From positions 62,001 through 126,000 of the forward strand of contig JAOARN010000124.1 in assembly GCA_025210485.1 (NCBI GenBank): a stretch of DNA of 64,000 nucleotides. The letters run 5' to 3'. Of this stretch, positions 52,639 through 62,318 are shown one piece after another. How positions within the stretch are numbered: position 1 is the stretch's first letter; every line of letters starts with the position of its first letter. The notes beneath the pieces were generated by a model. It was not told the DNA's origin and ran no database searches. It saw nothing but the letters and a program-made list of their open reading frames with translations. The DNA comes from Marinifilaceae bacterium. Its GTDB lineage: Bacteria > Bacteroidota > Bacteroidia > Bacteroidales > Marinifilaceae. The translations under genes and the position numbers were made by a program.

Positions 52639-55600
52639 ATGTCAACATACAAATCAATAGCAGAATCTAATAATTTCATTATTCTTGACAAGTTCAAGAA
52701 ATATAATGAAGCGCACGAGCCAGAAACAGCTTATCAGACCGAAGCAGGCTTAGAAAAAGAATTTATTCAAGACTTAATCAATCAAGGCTATGAATACATT
52801 CCACAGCTTACTACACCACAGGCTATGCTTGCCAATGTTCGTGTGCAGTTGCAAGCACTTAATAATTGTAGCTTTACCGATGCTGAATGGAATCGTTTTG
52901 TTGAAGAATACCTCGATAAGGCCAGCGATACCATTATAGATAAAACCCGCAAGATACAAGACAACCATATCTACGACTTTAGGTTTGACGACGGACATAT
53001 TGAGAATATTTATTTGGTAGATAAAAAAAATGTGACTCGCAATAAGCTGCAAGTTATTTCACAATTTGAACAAACAGGCACACAAGCCAACCGCTACGAT
53101 GTGACAATTTTAGTAAATGGACTGCCCTTGGTGCAAATTGAGCTAAAGAAAAGAGGGGTAAACATCCGCGAAGCTTTCAATCAAGTGCATCGCTATAGCA
53201 AAGAGAGTTTTAATAGCGACAATTCATTATTTAAATATCTGCAAATATTTGTGATTTCCAACGGCACCGATAGTCGCTACTTTGCCAATACTGTAAAGCG
53301 AAACAAAAACAGCTACGACTTTACAATGAATTGGGCTAAATCCGATAACACACGAATCGTAGACCTTAAGGATTTTACCGCTACATTTTTTCAAAAGAAT
53401 ACGATTTTAAATGTATTGCTAAATTATTCGGTATTTGATGTGAGCAATACGCTTTTGATAATGCGTCCTTATCAAATAGCAGCTACCGAGCGAATTTTGT
53501 GGAAAATCAATTCTGCTTTTCAATCGAAGAATTGGGGCAAACCCGAAAGCGGTGGTTATATATGGCATACCACAGGATCGGGTAAAACATTGACCAGTTT
53601 TAAAGCAGCTCGCTTGGCTACAGCTTTGGAGTTTGTAGACAAAGTATTCTTTGTGGTAGACCGTAAAGATCTCGATTTTCAAACCATGAAAGAGTATCAG
53701 CGCTTTTCGCCTGATAGTGTAAATGGTTCGGCTAGCACAGCAAAATTGAAAGAAAACATAGAGAAAGATGATAATAAAATCATTGTTACCACCATTCAGA
53801 AATTGAATAACCTAATGAAAGGCGAAGCTCGTTTGCCAGTGTTCGACAAGCAAGTGGTGTTTATATTTGATGAATGTCATCGTTCACAGTTCGGCGAAGC
53901 ACAAAAGAATATTAAAAAGAAGTTTAAGAGGTACTATCAGTTTGGATTTACAGGAACACCTATATTCCCAGAAAATGCATTAGGATCAGAGACTACAGCA
54001 AGTGTATTTGGTCATGAATTACACTCCTATGTTATAACCGATGCTATTCGTGATGACAAAGTATTGAAGTTTAAGGTAGATTACAACGATGTTCGTCCTC
54101 AGTTCAAAAGCATAGAAACTGAGCAAGATGAGCTTAAGTTAACGGCTGCTGAAAACAAAAAGGCATTTTTACACCCTACTCGTATTAGGGAAATATCGCA
54201 ATATATCCTTAATAATTTTAGGCTTAAAACTCACAGAAATCAAGGCACTAATAATGGCTTTAATGCAATGTTTGCTGTGAGTAGTGTCGATGCTGCTAAA
54301 TGCTATTATGAAACTATTAACAAGCTACAAAAAGATAGTGCTAAGCCTTTGAAAATAGCTACTATCTTCTCTTTTGCTGCTAACGGTGAACAAAACGCCA
54401 TTGGTGATATTACAGATGAAACTCTTGAACCAAGCGCAATGGATAGTAGCGCAAAAGAGTTTCTAGCAACTGCCATAGACGATTACAATGCTATGTTTGG
54501 CAGCAATTATGGTGTAGATAGTAAATCATTTCAAAATTACTATACTGATTTAGCCAAACGAGTAAAAAATAAGGAAATTGACTTATTGATTGTGGTAGGT
54601 ATGTTCTTAACTGGTTTTGATGCTCCCACACTGAATACACTTTTTGTAGATAAGAATTTGCGATATCATGGGTTGATTCAGGCCTACTCGCGCACCAATC
54701 GTATTTATGATGCTACCAAAAGTTTTGGAAATATTGTTACTTTCAGAAATTTAGAGCAAAATACCATTGATGCAATCACGCTTTTTGGCGATAGTAAAAC
54801 CAAAAATGTGGTTCTTGAAAAAAGCTATAATGAGTACCTCGAAGGTTTTACCGATATTGCAACAGGCTTGGCACGCCGAGGTTATATTGAAGTAGTAAAA
54901 GACTTAAACGAAAAATTCCCTAATCCAGATGAGATACATACCGAAAAGGACAAGAAGGAATTTGCAAAGATCTTTGGTGAATACTTGCGTGTAGAAAATA
55001 TACTGCAAAACTATGATGAGTTTACAAAGCTTAAAACATTGCAATCAATAGATATTACTGATACCGAAGCAGTAGAAGCTTTCAAAGAAGAACAGTTTGT
55101 AAGCGACGAAGAGATCGCAGCAATGCAAGAAATAGAAATGCCTGCTGAGCGTACTGTGCAAGATTATCGCTCTACCTATAACGATATTCGTGATTGGCTG
55201 CGACGAGAAAAACAAGGCAAAGAAGCCGAAGAATCTGATATTGATTGGGATGATGTTGTGTTTGAAGTTGATTTGCTAAAATCGCAAGAGATAAACTTAG
55301 ACTATATTCTCGAACTTATTTTTGAGCATAGCAAGAAGACGAAAAATAAAGCCGACTTAATAGATGAGATTCGCCGTATTATCCGAACAAGCATTGGCAA
55401 CAGAGCAAAAGAAAGCTTAGTGATAGATTTCATAAATAATACAGACCTTGATACTATAGAAGACAAATCAAGTATTATTGAAGCATTCTTTGATTTTGCC
55501 CAAGAAAAGCAGCGAGAAGAAGCAAGTCATTTAATAGTAGATGAAAATTTAAACGAAGAAGCTGCAAAAAGGTATATCAAAAACTCATTGAAACGTGAAT

Positions 55601-55746
55601 ATGCTAGTGAGAACGGTACAGAATTAAATTCTATTTTACCCAAAATGAGTCCATTGAATCCACAATATCTAACTAAAAAACATACTGTATTTCAGAAGAT
55701 TCAGGCATTTGTAGATAAGTTTAAAGGAGTTGGAGGTAAAATATAG
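52639..55746 (+). CDS. hsdR: Type I restriction endonuclease subunit
   Basis: Motor and nuclease subunit of the type I system; translocates DNA with ATP and cuts away from the site. The 1035-residue protein has an N-terminal PD-(D/E)xK-type nuclease domain ([20 protein letters not shown], residues about 154-174), Walker A GSGKT (about 313), the DECH box DECHRSQFG (about 411), FTGTPIF, helicase motif VI region (IQAYSRTNR after [18 protein letters not shown]), and a long C-terminal helical domain. It ends the operon. It is 35 bases after the transposase stop; whether transcription passes through the transposase gene is not known. Confidence 0.95.
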   Translation: MSTYKSIAESNNFIILDKFKKYNEAHEPETAYQTEAGLEKEFIQDLINQGYEYIPQLTTPQAMLANVRVQLQALNNCSFTDAEWNRFVEEYLDKASDTIIDKTRKIQDNHIYDFRFDDGHIENIYLVDKKNVTRNKLQVISQFEQTGTQANRYDVTILVNGLPLVQIELKKRGVNIREAFNQVHRYSKESFNSDNSLFKYLQIFVISNGTDSRYFANTVKRNKNSYDFTMNWAKSDNTRIVDLKDFTATFFQKNTILNVLLNYSVFDVSNTLLIMRPYQIAATERILWKINSAFQSKNWGKPESGGYIWHTTGSGKTLTSFKAARLATALEFVDKVFFVVDRKDLDFQTMKEYQRFSPDSVNGSASTAKLKENIEKDDNKIIVTTIQKLNNLMKGEARLPVFDKQVVFIFDECHRSQFGEAQKNIKKKFKRYYQFGFTGTPIFPENALGSETTASVFGHELHSYVITDAIRDDKVLKFKVDYNDVRPQFKSIETEQDELKLTAAENKKAFLHPTRIREISQYILNNFRLKTHRNQGTNNGFNAMFAVSSVDAAKCYYETINKLQKDSAKPLKIATIFSFAANGEQNAIGDITDETLEPSAMDSSAKEFLATAIDDYNAMFGSNYGVDSKSFQNYYTDLAKRVKNKEIDLLIVVGMFLTGFDAPTLNTLFVDKNLRYHGLIQAYSRTNRIYDATKSFGNIVTFRNLEQNTIDAITLFGDSKTKNVVLEKSYNEYLEGFTDIATGLARRGYIEVVKDLNEKFPNPDEIHTEKDKKEFAKIFGEYLRVENILQNYDEFTKLKTLQSIDITDTEAVEAFKEEQFVSDEEIAAMQEIEMPAERTVQDYRSTYNDIRDWLRREKQGKEAEESDIDWDDVVFEVDLLKSQEINLDYILELIFEHSKKTKNKADLIDEIRRIIRTSIGNRAKESLVIDFINNTDLDTIEDKSSIIEAFFDFAQEKQREEASHLIVDENLNEEAAKRYIKNSLKREYASENGTELNSILPKMSPLNPQYLTKKHTVFQKIQAFVDKFKGVGGKI

Positions 55747-55769
55747 AGTCAACTCATTTTTACATGCAA

Positions 55770-55810
55770 ATTGGCTAAGGCTGACAGTTCAAATCTAAAG
55801 CCTAGCCAAT
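55770..55810 (+). terminator. hsdR terminator hairpin
   Basis: ATTGGCTAAGGCT (55770-55782) pairs with AGCCTAGCCAAT (55799-55810) with one bulge, starting 24 bases after the stop. No strong T-run, so it may mark the operon end by structure. Confidence 0.5.
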
Positions 55811-55996
55811 GAGCTTGTAAAGTCGACCCTATTTGCCCAAATGGCATTAGGCTTTGTCTATTCTCAAAAAACAAAATAAAATTGTATCTCGAATGGAGTT
55901 TGGTTCAATCTGTAAACCATATTCTACCTGAACCTGTCTTAGTTATAATATTGCTAGATATTTGCATGGGGCAATTGTATATGAACACAGAAGTAT

Positions 55997-56992
55997 TTAC
56001 TGGTTTATAATCGAATGAAGACAGTCAATAAATTTATCGGAAGAATTGACAGCTTCAACAACTGTAAATTTTTGACCTCCACTTTTTATGAATAATTCTT
56101 TATACTCTATTTCTAATTCCAGTTTGGTTTCTACACAATCAGTTATAAAAGAAGGGCTAAATAGTAATACAGATTTCTTCGACCGACTAGGAAGTTCTTC
56201 TAAAAGCTTATCTGTAAAAGGGGACAACCAGTTTTTACTAAATCTTGACTGGTAACAAATAGTATAATCTTCCTTTTTTATATTTAATTTCTGAGCAATC
56301 AAACGCGATGTTTGTTCTGCCTGACATTTATAACAAAGCTTATGAGCTCCCTGTTCTTCTGCCCTAGCACAATTACATGAATAGTAATTATCTATATCCT
56401 GTAGCTGGGACAATGGCAATGAATGATATGAAAACAGAAAATAATCATAATCCTTTAAATCTATACCTTTCAATTTAGCGACAATTGAATCAATATATAA
56501 GTCATGATCGTGATATGAACTTACAAATTTAAGACTGGGTATTATAGTCCATTTAGAAATTATTTTCATAATCTCTTCAAATATAGAACCTGTTGTACAT
56601 GAAGCATACTGAGGAAATAAAGGAATAATAGAAATTGATTGTGGGTTTTTTGTTCTTATCCTTTCTAAAACTTCATTAAGCGAAGGCTTTTGATATCGCA
56701 TTGCCAATTCGACTTCGAATTCATCTCCTAGTTTATCTTGCAGCTTCGAGCATATATCTTCTGAATTAAACATCAATTCCGAGCCTCTATCAGTCCATAT
56801 CTCCTGATACATTTTAAATGATTTATTGGTTCGAAATGGAACAATAATACCATTTACAAGCAATGAGCGTGCAATACGATTAAGATTTATCACCCGATAA
56901 TCAGAAAGAAATTGTCTTAGAAATTTTCCAACACTTTTCTTACTAATATCATTAGGAGTTCCAAGGTTTACCAAAAGTACATAGTCCTTCAT
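55997..56992 (-). CDS. hemH: Ferrochelatase
   Basis: Inserts Fe2+ into protoporphyrin IX, the last haem step. The 331-residue protein shows VLLVNLGTPNDI at the start, AMRYQKPSLNEVLERI, IIPLFPQYASCTTGSIFEEI, YFLFSYHSLPLSQL with the catalytic His, a TICYQSRFSKNWLSPFTDKLLEELP block, and the C-terminal SPSFITDCVETKLELEIEYKELF. It starts 53 bases after the isomerase homologue stop but a terminator lies between, so coupling is weak. Confidence 0.94.
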   Translation of the reverse strand: MKDYVLLVNLGTPNDISKKSVGKFLRQFLSDYRVINLNRIARSLLVNGIIVPFRTNKSFKMYQEIWTDRGSELMFNSEDICSKLQDKLGDEFEVELAMRYQKPSLNEVLERIRTKNPQSISIIPLFPQYASCTTGSIFEEIMKIISKWTIIPSLKFVSSYHDHDLYIDSIVAKLKGIDLKDYDYFLFSYHSLPLSQLQDIDNYYSCNCARAEEQGAHKLCYKCQAEQTSRLIAQKLNIKKEDYTICYQSRFSKNWLSPFTDKLLEELPSRSKKSVLLFSPSFITDCVETKLELEIEYKELFIKSGGQKFTVVEAVNSSDKFIDCLHSIINQ

Positions 56993-57007
56993 ATATAAAA
57001 AATAAAA

Positions 57008-57036
57008 GATGTCAGATGAAAAATATATCTGACATC
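57008..57036 (-). terminator. Terminator after the mannose-6-phosphate isomerase homologue
   Basis: GATGTCAGAT and ATCTGACATC form a 10-bp stem; on the minus strand it is followed by TTTTATTTTTT. It separates this gene from hemH. Confidence 0.75.
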
Positions 57037-57045
57037 AAAATATTA

Positions 57046-58017
57046 TTAATTTAATTGTTCCGAAAACACTTCAATGAATTTAGATTTTTCTACAGGCTTG
57101 ATAATTACATTATTATTCGAAGCAGGAACTAATACAGTATCACCGGCCTTAAGCTCTATTGCGTCGCAGTTTTCATTGAACAAATGAGCCCTACCCTCAA
57201 TACATATATAAATGCTAAACGAATCCAAATCTCGAAGATCAATTTCCATTTCAGAACTAATTTCCAAAACATTTGTAGTAAAGCTATCACATCGGGCAAG
57301 TTCTACAGTTTGTTCAGGTTTAGCATAAGAACTAGATTTATATTTTTTCTCAAACGAAAAATCAATAATATCCATTGCATATTTCAGATCCTCCGAATTT
57401 TGACTTTCCGCAACAAAATCGTACAAATGATAATCAATATCAGAATTTTGCTGAATATCAAGATAAAGAGCTGATGCACCAATGGAGTACACACGTCCCG
57501 CAGGTATATAATAGCTATCTCCATCCTCAATCTGCTCATGATTTAGAACCGAAGAAAGATTTTTATTCTTCAAGGAATTAGACATCATATCTCTGGTCAG
57601 CTCCTGATTAAAACCGATATCAATACCCTCAGCGCCTTCAGTATCTATAAAGTGGATAAACTTCTCCTTGCCATAAGCCTTATGCTTTTCCTTGGCATAC
57701 TTATCATTAGGGTGTACCAATAAATCCGATTTACTTGTGGTTTCGTTAAGTGAAATAGATAATGGAAATTCATTCCCAAATTTCTCATATACCTTATCCC
57801 CTACTAAGTCACCCATATAGACCTCTATAAGCTCATCAAGAGTGTTTTCTGCCAAATATCCATTTTCAACCATACTTGATTCTTCCTCAACTCCCGAAAC
57901 CAGTGTAAGCTTATTAAAATAATGAGACTTATTATTATATAATTTTGAAATCTTAATTCCCGTTTTATCAGCAGTGTTAAAACTCGCCTTCAATTTTAAA
58001 GGATAAATATCTGACAT
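57046..58017 (-). CDS. Mannose-6-phosphate isomerase (type I) homologue lacking metal ligands
   Basis: A 323-residue cupin-type protein collinear with class I mannose-6-phosphate isomerases: YPLKLKASF at the start, SDLLVHPNDKYAKEKHKAYGKEKFIHFID, YYIPAGRVYSIG, YLDIQQNSDIDYHLYDF and a C-terminal second cupin. The zinc ligands of the family (Q and H in SIQVHP, E in GKTE, H in GRVHAIG) read Leu100, His102, Lys119 and Tyr177 here, and the catalytic Arg after YDF is Ala203. Only one metal ligand is left. It is probably catalytically inactive or has taken another role. The frame is intact and codon use normal, so it is under selection rather than a fresh pseudogene. Confidence 0.82.
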   Translation of the reverse strand: MSDIYPLKLKASFNTADKTGIKISKLYNNKSHYFNKLTLVSGVEEESSMVENGYLAENTLDELIEVYMGDLVGDKVYEKFGNEFPLSISLNETTSKSDLLVHPNDKYAKEKHKAYGKEKFIHFIDTEGAEGIDIGFNQELTRDMMSNSLKNKNLSSVLNHEQIEDGDSYYIPAGRVYSIGASALYLDIQQNSDIDYHLYDFVAESQNSEDLKYAMDIIDFSFEKKYKSSSYAKPEQTVELARCDSFTTNVLEISSEMEIDLRDLDSFSIYICIEGRAHLFNENCDAIELKAGDTVLVPASNNNVIIKPVEKSKFIEVFSEQLN

Positions 58018-58191
58018 AATAATTGTTTTAAAATTTTAAATTTAAATTGGACTGCAAAATAAATACTTTAATAATGAAACTGTACTAATAAATTACAAAA
58101 TAAAATATTTGATATTGAAGCTTATTTTTTAAATTTAACAAAATTTAGTTTACTGTTTACAATATTCTTAGTATTAATCAGCCTACAAATA

Positions 58192-58914
58192 ATGTTAGAT
58201 AATATCAAGCCCGAAAGCCTATTATTTATAGATATAGAAACTGTTCCCGAATCATCTGATTTTGGTAATCTTAGCCCTAATAAGCAAAATTTATGGGAAA
58301 AGAAATCAACATATTTCAGAGATGAAGATCAAAGCGCCAAAGACGTATACGACAGAGCTGGAATATATGCCGAATTTGGTAAAATTGTATGTATCTCCAC
58401 TGGGATGATAGTGAAGAAAGCAGGTCAGATGAAATTTGTTGCCAAGTCGTATTATGGAGATGATGAAAAGGAATTCCTAAATGAGTTCGGCCAAATGCTT
58501 GACAGATTTAGCAGCGTTTCAAATCGTAATCTTTGCGCTCATAACGGTAAAGAATTCGATTTTCCTTTCATTGCAAGACGAATGCTAATAAATGGAGTAA
58601 AATTACCCAAAATACTAAATATAGCAGGCAAAAAACCATGGGAGATTCAATTTATTGATACTATGGAATTGTGGAAATTTGGAGACTACAAACACTACAC
58701 TTCACTAAATTTACTTTGCGAAATATTCAATATCCCAACACCCAAAGATGATATTGATGGATCAATGGTTGGAACTGTATATTGGGAAGAGAAAGATTTA
58801 CCAAGAATAGTGAAATACTGCGAAAAAGATATTTTAGCGACAGCACAGCTTTTTTTAAGATACCAGGGTAAAGAATTAATTCCACAAGAAAATTTTGAAC
58901 CGAAATTATTTTAA
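58192..58914 (+). CDS. 3'-5' exonuclease (DEDDy, PolB-like)
   Basis: A 240-residue stand-alone exonuclease-type protein of the predicted 3'-5' exonuclease family related to PolB (DNA_pol_B_exo2). Exo I reads LLFIDIETVPES (D/E pair), Exo II HNGKEFDFPFIARRM, and Exo III YCEKDILATAQLFLR (Y-x3-D, DEDDy type). GKIVCISTG and FNIPTPKDDIDGS are conserved in the family. Substrate and partners unknown. It stands alone in a long gap. Confidence 0.88.
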   Translation: MLDNIKPESLLFIDIETVPESSDFGNLSPNKQNLWEKKSTYFRDEDQSAKDVYDRAGIYAEFGKIVCISTGMIVKKAGQMKFVAKSYYGDDEKEFLNEFGQMLDRFSSVSNRNLCAHNGKEFDFPFIARRMLINGVKLPKILNIAGKKPWEIQFIDTMELWKFGDYKHYTSLNLLCEIFNIPTPKDDIDGSMVGTVYWEEKDLPRIVKYCEKDILATAQLFLRYQGKELIPQENFEPKLF

Positions 58915-59373
58915 ATAAAAATAGAACTAATTCGGACTATCAAGCATAGGGATAAAACTATACAAACTAATAAAGACAAGAACACAAAGGAAACTACTAA
59001 CAATATACATATGTTGTAATATAAGTCATCAAGAAATATTATGTTTTCATGATTTTTTTTTGTACATTTATGTGAAATTTGAAAATCTGATATGAGAAAA
59101 TTTAGATTTTCTTTTCACAATAAGCTTTTTTAGACAAAAAAGTACTTCGATAATACAAAGAAGAAATAGTTATAAACATAAGGCTTCAATATACTTTTTT
59201 ATAATCTTACATCCTGTTTATATACTATTAAGTATTTATATATTTTATTACCACTATTTCTACTTTTTTTATTACTGTAGATAAACTCAACATGAATATA
59301 TTATATTCACCCTGGCACTTCTATGTATTATCTGACGAATAAGTATGTTAAACCACAAAAAAATAGAAGAAAC
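58915..59373. other. Intergenic region before the Ppx/GppA gene
   Basis: About 460 bases without a supported frame or hairpin. No clear TAnnTTTG with a -33 partner was found. Confidence 0.4.
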
Positions 59374-60312
59374 ATGAGAATAGCCGTTGTTGACATGGGA
59401 ACAAATACATTCAACTTGATTATTGCAAATTGCACAAATGATAATTACGAATTTCTTTACGAGTCAAAGTATCATACTTATGTAGGAAAAGGAAATTCGG
59501 AAGGATTTATAGATAATGCTGCTATAAAAAGAATAAAAAAATCATTTGATGAAATAAGCTTGATTTGCAAAAAGTTTGATGTAGAAAAGAGGATAGGTAT
59601 GGCTACTGCCGTGTTTAGATCGGCCGCAAATGCAAGTAATCTAATCAGCGAAATAAATGAAACATACGATTTTGAAATTGATATAATTGACGGACACAGA
59701 GAAGCCGAACTTGTATACAAAGCTGTTAATCGCAGTATAGATGGAGATTTAAGCAATTTTGTTATAATAGATATAGGCGGAGGAAGCATTGAGATGAGTA
59801 TTGGAAACCGAGATCACTTGCTGTGGACAAAAAGTATAGGATTTGGCGGCTTGCATCTATTGAACAATTTCGTTCATTCAACTCCTGTCAATAGCAGCGA
59901 AATCGAAAATATTGAAACATATCTTAAACCACAAATAAAAGAGGCAGTTGAATTGTGCGAACTACATCATGTAAAAGCTATAGTGGGTGTTTCGGGTGCT
60001 TTCGATACCTATAGGGATATGCTAACCTATGACTCTCAAATTAATTTTGACAAAAATAAACCAAGCTTTGAAATAAGATTGAGACATTTCTTTAAGATTA
60101 ATCATCTATTTATAAAATCGTCGCTTGAGGAACAAAAAAAGCTTCCTGGGGTTGATCAAGCTAGAGTAGAATTAATGATGGTTGCAGGAATATTTATTAA
60201 TTTATTTATAAAGGAAACACATATCAATAAAATCATACAATCAAAATATAGCTTAAGAGAAGGTGCTCTGTTCGAACTAAACGAAGTGAATATTAATACT
60301 ACCAATGACTAA
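59374..60312 (+). CDS. Ppx/GppA-type phosphatase (exopolyphosphatase family)
   Basis: Actin-like ATPase-fold phosphatase acting on polyphosphate and/or pppGpp. The start is placed at MRIAVVDMGTNTFNLIIA; the frame extends 51 bases further without signs of coding. The 312-residue protein has phosphate-1 VVDMGTNTFNL, ATAVFRSAANAS, DGHREAELVYKAV with the catalytic Glu, phosphate-2 IIDIGGGSIEMSIG, and SIGFGGLHLLNNF. It lacks the C-terminal HD domain of long GppA enzymes, so it is a short Bacteroidota Ppx type. Monocistronic; the region after it is full of hairpins. Confidence 0.9.
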   Translation: MRIAVVDMGTNTFNLIIANCTNDNYEFLYESKYHTYVGKGNSEGFIDNAAIKRIKKSFDEISLICKKFDVEKRIGMATAVFRSAANASNLISEINETYDFEIDIIDGHREAELVYKAVNRSIDGDLSNFVIIDIGGGSIEMSIGNRDHLLWTKSIGFGGLHLLNNFVHSTPVNSSEIENIETYLKPQIKEAVELCELHHVKAIVGVSGAFDTYRDMLTYDSQINFDKNKPSFEIRLRHFFKINHLFIKSSLEEQKKLPGVDQARVELMMVAGIFINLFIKETHINKIIQSKYSLREGALFELNEVNINTTND

Positions 60313-61150
60313 TTGTTTGACAACTTGGTAAAAAGCATTTTTCACCGATAGGTGACTTACAGTGTGGTTTTTATTTGAAAAATTATTTATTAATGCTTAT
60401 TTCAGGCTTACAGCCTTTTTATTTATAAATCTTTTTAGCCCAATGCTTTACATTGGGCTCTGTTATAAATGCCTTTCAGGCAAGATAAATCAATTTCCAA
60501 AAGAACAATGTATCCAAACTTGTTCTTTTGTCTTTTTAGGAAAGATATAAGTCATTATTATTTCTTCCTATCACACAATTGCCTGAAAGGTTCTTATTAC
60601 ATAACATCAGGTATAGCCTGATGATATGTAATCCACTTTTTTTGATAAGTCTGTAAGACTGACACTTAATTTATCTGAATAATTAATTGAATCAGATAAA
60701 AACTATTACATATGAAGTGTTTTAGATTTTGAATTTCGGATATAAGATATGAAAATTGAAGAATCTGCGAATGAACCAAACAAAACCAAATCGTAATTGG
60801 TAATCTGAGGAACGAAGCTGAGAAATCTTGCTAATTTATAAGCCAGTAATTTTCAAATAAAATAATACCGACTGATTCCATCTAATAAATAAATCTTGCT
60901 AATCATGTTAGATACTTCTGCTCGTTCCTCGCTCAGGAGGACGCAAAATAATCTAATTCCCAATAAAGTATATTCACTGAGCGAGATAGAAAATATCTGC
61001 TCGTGACTAGCTCCAACATGTGGATTTGAGAGGCGAACAAAGTCAGATGAAACGTCCTGCTGAGGTACGAAGCATCTTCTACAGTCAAAAGAAAACTAAG
61101 TATTAACTCATCTAATCTTTTATCAAGAGCTATAGCCTTGGCATTAACGC
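60313..61150. other. Gene-free hairpin- and repeat-rich stretch
   Basis: No supported gene. The first 320 bases are a cluster of short inverted repeats (annotated separately). The rest (about 60640-61100) contains phrases such as GAGGAACGAAGC, GCTCGTTCCTCGCTCAGGAGG and GAGGTACGAAGCATCTTCTACAG, which look like degenerate dispersed repeats in both orientations. Confidence 0.6.
60404..60632. repeat. Cluster of short hairpins (REP-like)
   Basis: Successive perfect or near-perfect stems: AGGCT-TAC-AGCCT (60404-60416); AGCCCAATG-CTTTA-CATTGGGCT (60437-60459); GCCT-TTC-AGGC (60471-60481), whose CCTTTCAGGC recurs inverted as GCCTGAAAGG at 60581-60590; AAAAGAACAA/TTGTTCTTTT (60499-60529); and ATTACATA-CATCAGG/CCTGATG-TATGTAAT (60596-60632, one bulge each side). 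Confidence 0.8.
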
Positions 61151-61196
61151 AAAACAAAAGGAGCAAGTTATTTTAAAAACCTGCTCCTTTTGTTTT
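61151..61196 (-). terminator. glsB terminator
   Basis: AAAACAAAAGGAGCA (61151-61165) pairs perfectly over 15 bp with TGCTCCTTTTGTTTT (61182-61196), immediately beyond the minus-strand stop at 61198. Confidence 0.75.
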
Positions 61197-61197
61197 G

Positions 61198-62193
61198 TTA
61201 TTTCTTTTTACTGAATAATCTTAATCTGGATTTTGATTTAGGTAGATGCAATTTCAAGAAAGATGAATATGTTTTAATATGTCTTTCCTTTTTACTATCA
61301 TTTATATCAGCAATAGTAATCATGATACCTGTTTCCTCAACATCTCCAAATCGTCTGTTAATAGCAGTTCCAAAACATCGCATAGTTGACGACAAGCTCA
61401 TGTAGGCATTAATAAGAGGAGGCACATTCTCTCCAAGTCCTCTTACCAATTGTGAAAACTTCTTATAATTCTCTTTAAAGTTCTCAATTCCTATTTTATA
61501 TTCAGGACCAACAAAGTCATCTTCTATAGGCAATGGGTCGGTTGGGTAAGCTAACTTATCATTGTCAGGAAACATAGTATTCATAAAATGCAGAATATGA
61601 TTTCTGGCATCTCTGTTAAAGTGTGGGTACATTGTAACCTTTCCAAAGAAGTATTTAATCTCTGGATATTCAATTACCAATGCGCCAAGACCATCCCACA
61701 GATTGTCAAGGGCGTATAGACTTTTCCTTCCTTTTTTGATTGACTGATATTCAGGCTGGACAAAACTTCGTCCAAGCTCAATCATATATGGTAAGTAGTT
61801 TTGATTCAAATTATCAGAAAATTGGAACAAATTAGTTGTAGCCAACTTAGGTTTCCCATCTTGATCAGAGGAAGCATTCTTGCATAATATAAATCTGTAT
61901 CCTCCTAGTATTTCCTTAGCTTTAGGATCCCAGACTATTAATTGATGATAAGGATTTTCATCAGTATCAAAATCATCTATATCTAATTCCTTTCCTGTAC
62001 CGCCTCCTGCTTTTCTAAATGTTATTTCACGTAATCTACCTACCTCTCTCATCAAGTTAGGAGAATCTTGAGCGGTAAAGCAATAAATTTCATTACCCCC
62101 TTTATTTGTTTTCCTCACAAATCTTTCTTCTGTCAATTCACTTAACAAATCCTGCTTCGATACGGGGGAAATTATTTCTTTTATAACATTCAT
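61198..62193 (-). CDS. glsB: GNAT-type N-acyltransferase, glycine-lipid synthesis (GlsB-like)
   Basis: A 331-residue GNAT-fold acyltransferase related to OlsB. In Bacteroides the GlsB enzyme N-acylates glycine with a hydroxy fatty acid as the first step to glycine lipids. Visible blocks: MREVGRLREITFRKAGGGTGKELDIDDFD, YHQLIVWDPKAKEILGGYRF, YMIELGRSFVQPEYQ, and YFFGKVTMYPHFNRDARNHI followed by a C-terminal regulatory-like tail. The length matches Bacteroidota homologues. It follows the PlsC-like acyltransferase gene by 125 bases in the same direction, the expected partner for O-acylation. Confidence 0.85.
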   Translation of the reverse strand: MNVIKEIISPVSKQDLLSELTEERFVRKTNKGGNEIYCFTAQDSPNLMREVGRLREITFRKAGGGTGKELDIDDFDTDENPYHQLIVWDPKAKEILGGYRFILCKNASSDQDGKPKLATTNLFQFSDNLNQNYLPYMIELGRSFVQPEYQSIKKGRKSLYALDNLWDGLGALVIEYPEIKYFFGKVTMYPHFNRDARNHILHFMNTMFPDNDKLAYPTDPLPIEDDFVGPEYKIGIENFKENYKKFSQLVRGLGENVPPLINAYMSLSSTMRCFGTAINRRFGDVEETGIMITIADINDSKKERHIKTYSSFLKLHLPKSKSRLRLFSKKK

Positions 62194-62318
62194 AAAAAAT
62201 ATAGAATATACTAATTAGCAAATTAATAATGGTTTTCACTTCAGAATTATTCTTGTTCTGATATCGAAATTATAATCTTATCGTTTGGGTATAATTGAAT
62301 AAGTTATGAAAAAAAAAA

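Noticed and set aside
60362-60550. 62-codon open frame on the + strand
   Set aside because: It runs straight through several perfect hairpins of the repeat cluster and its hydrophobic translation is a by-product of those repeats; no start signal or homology pattern.
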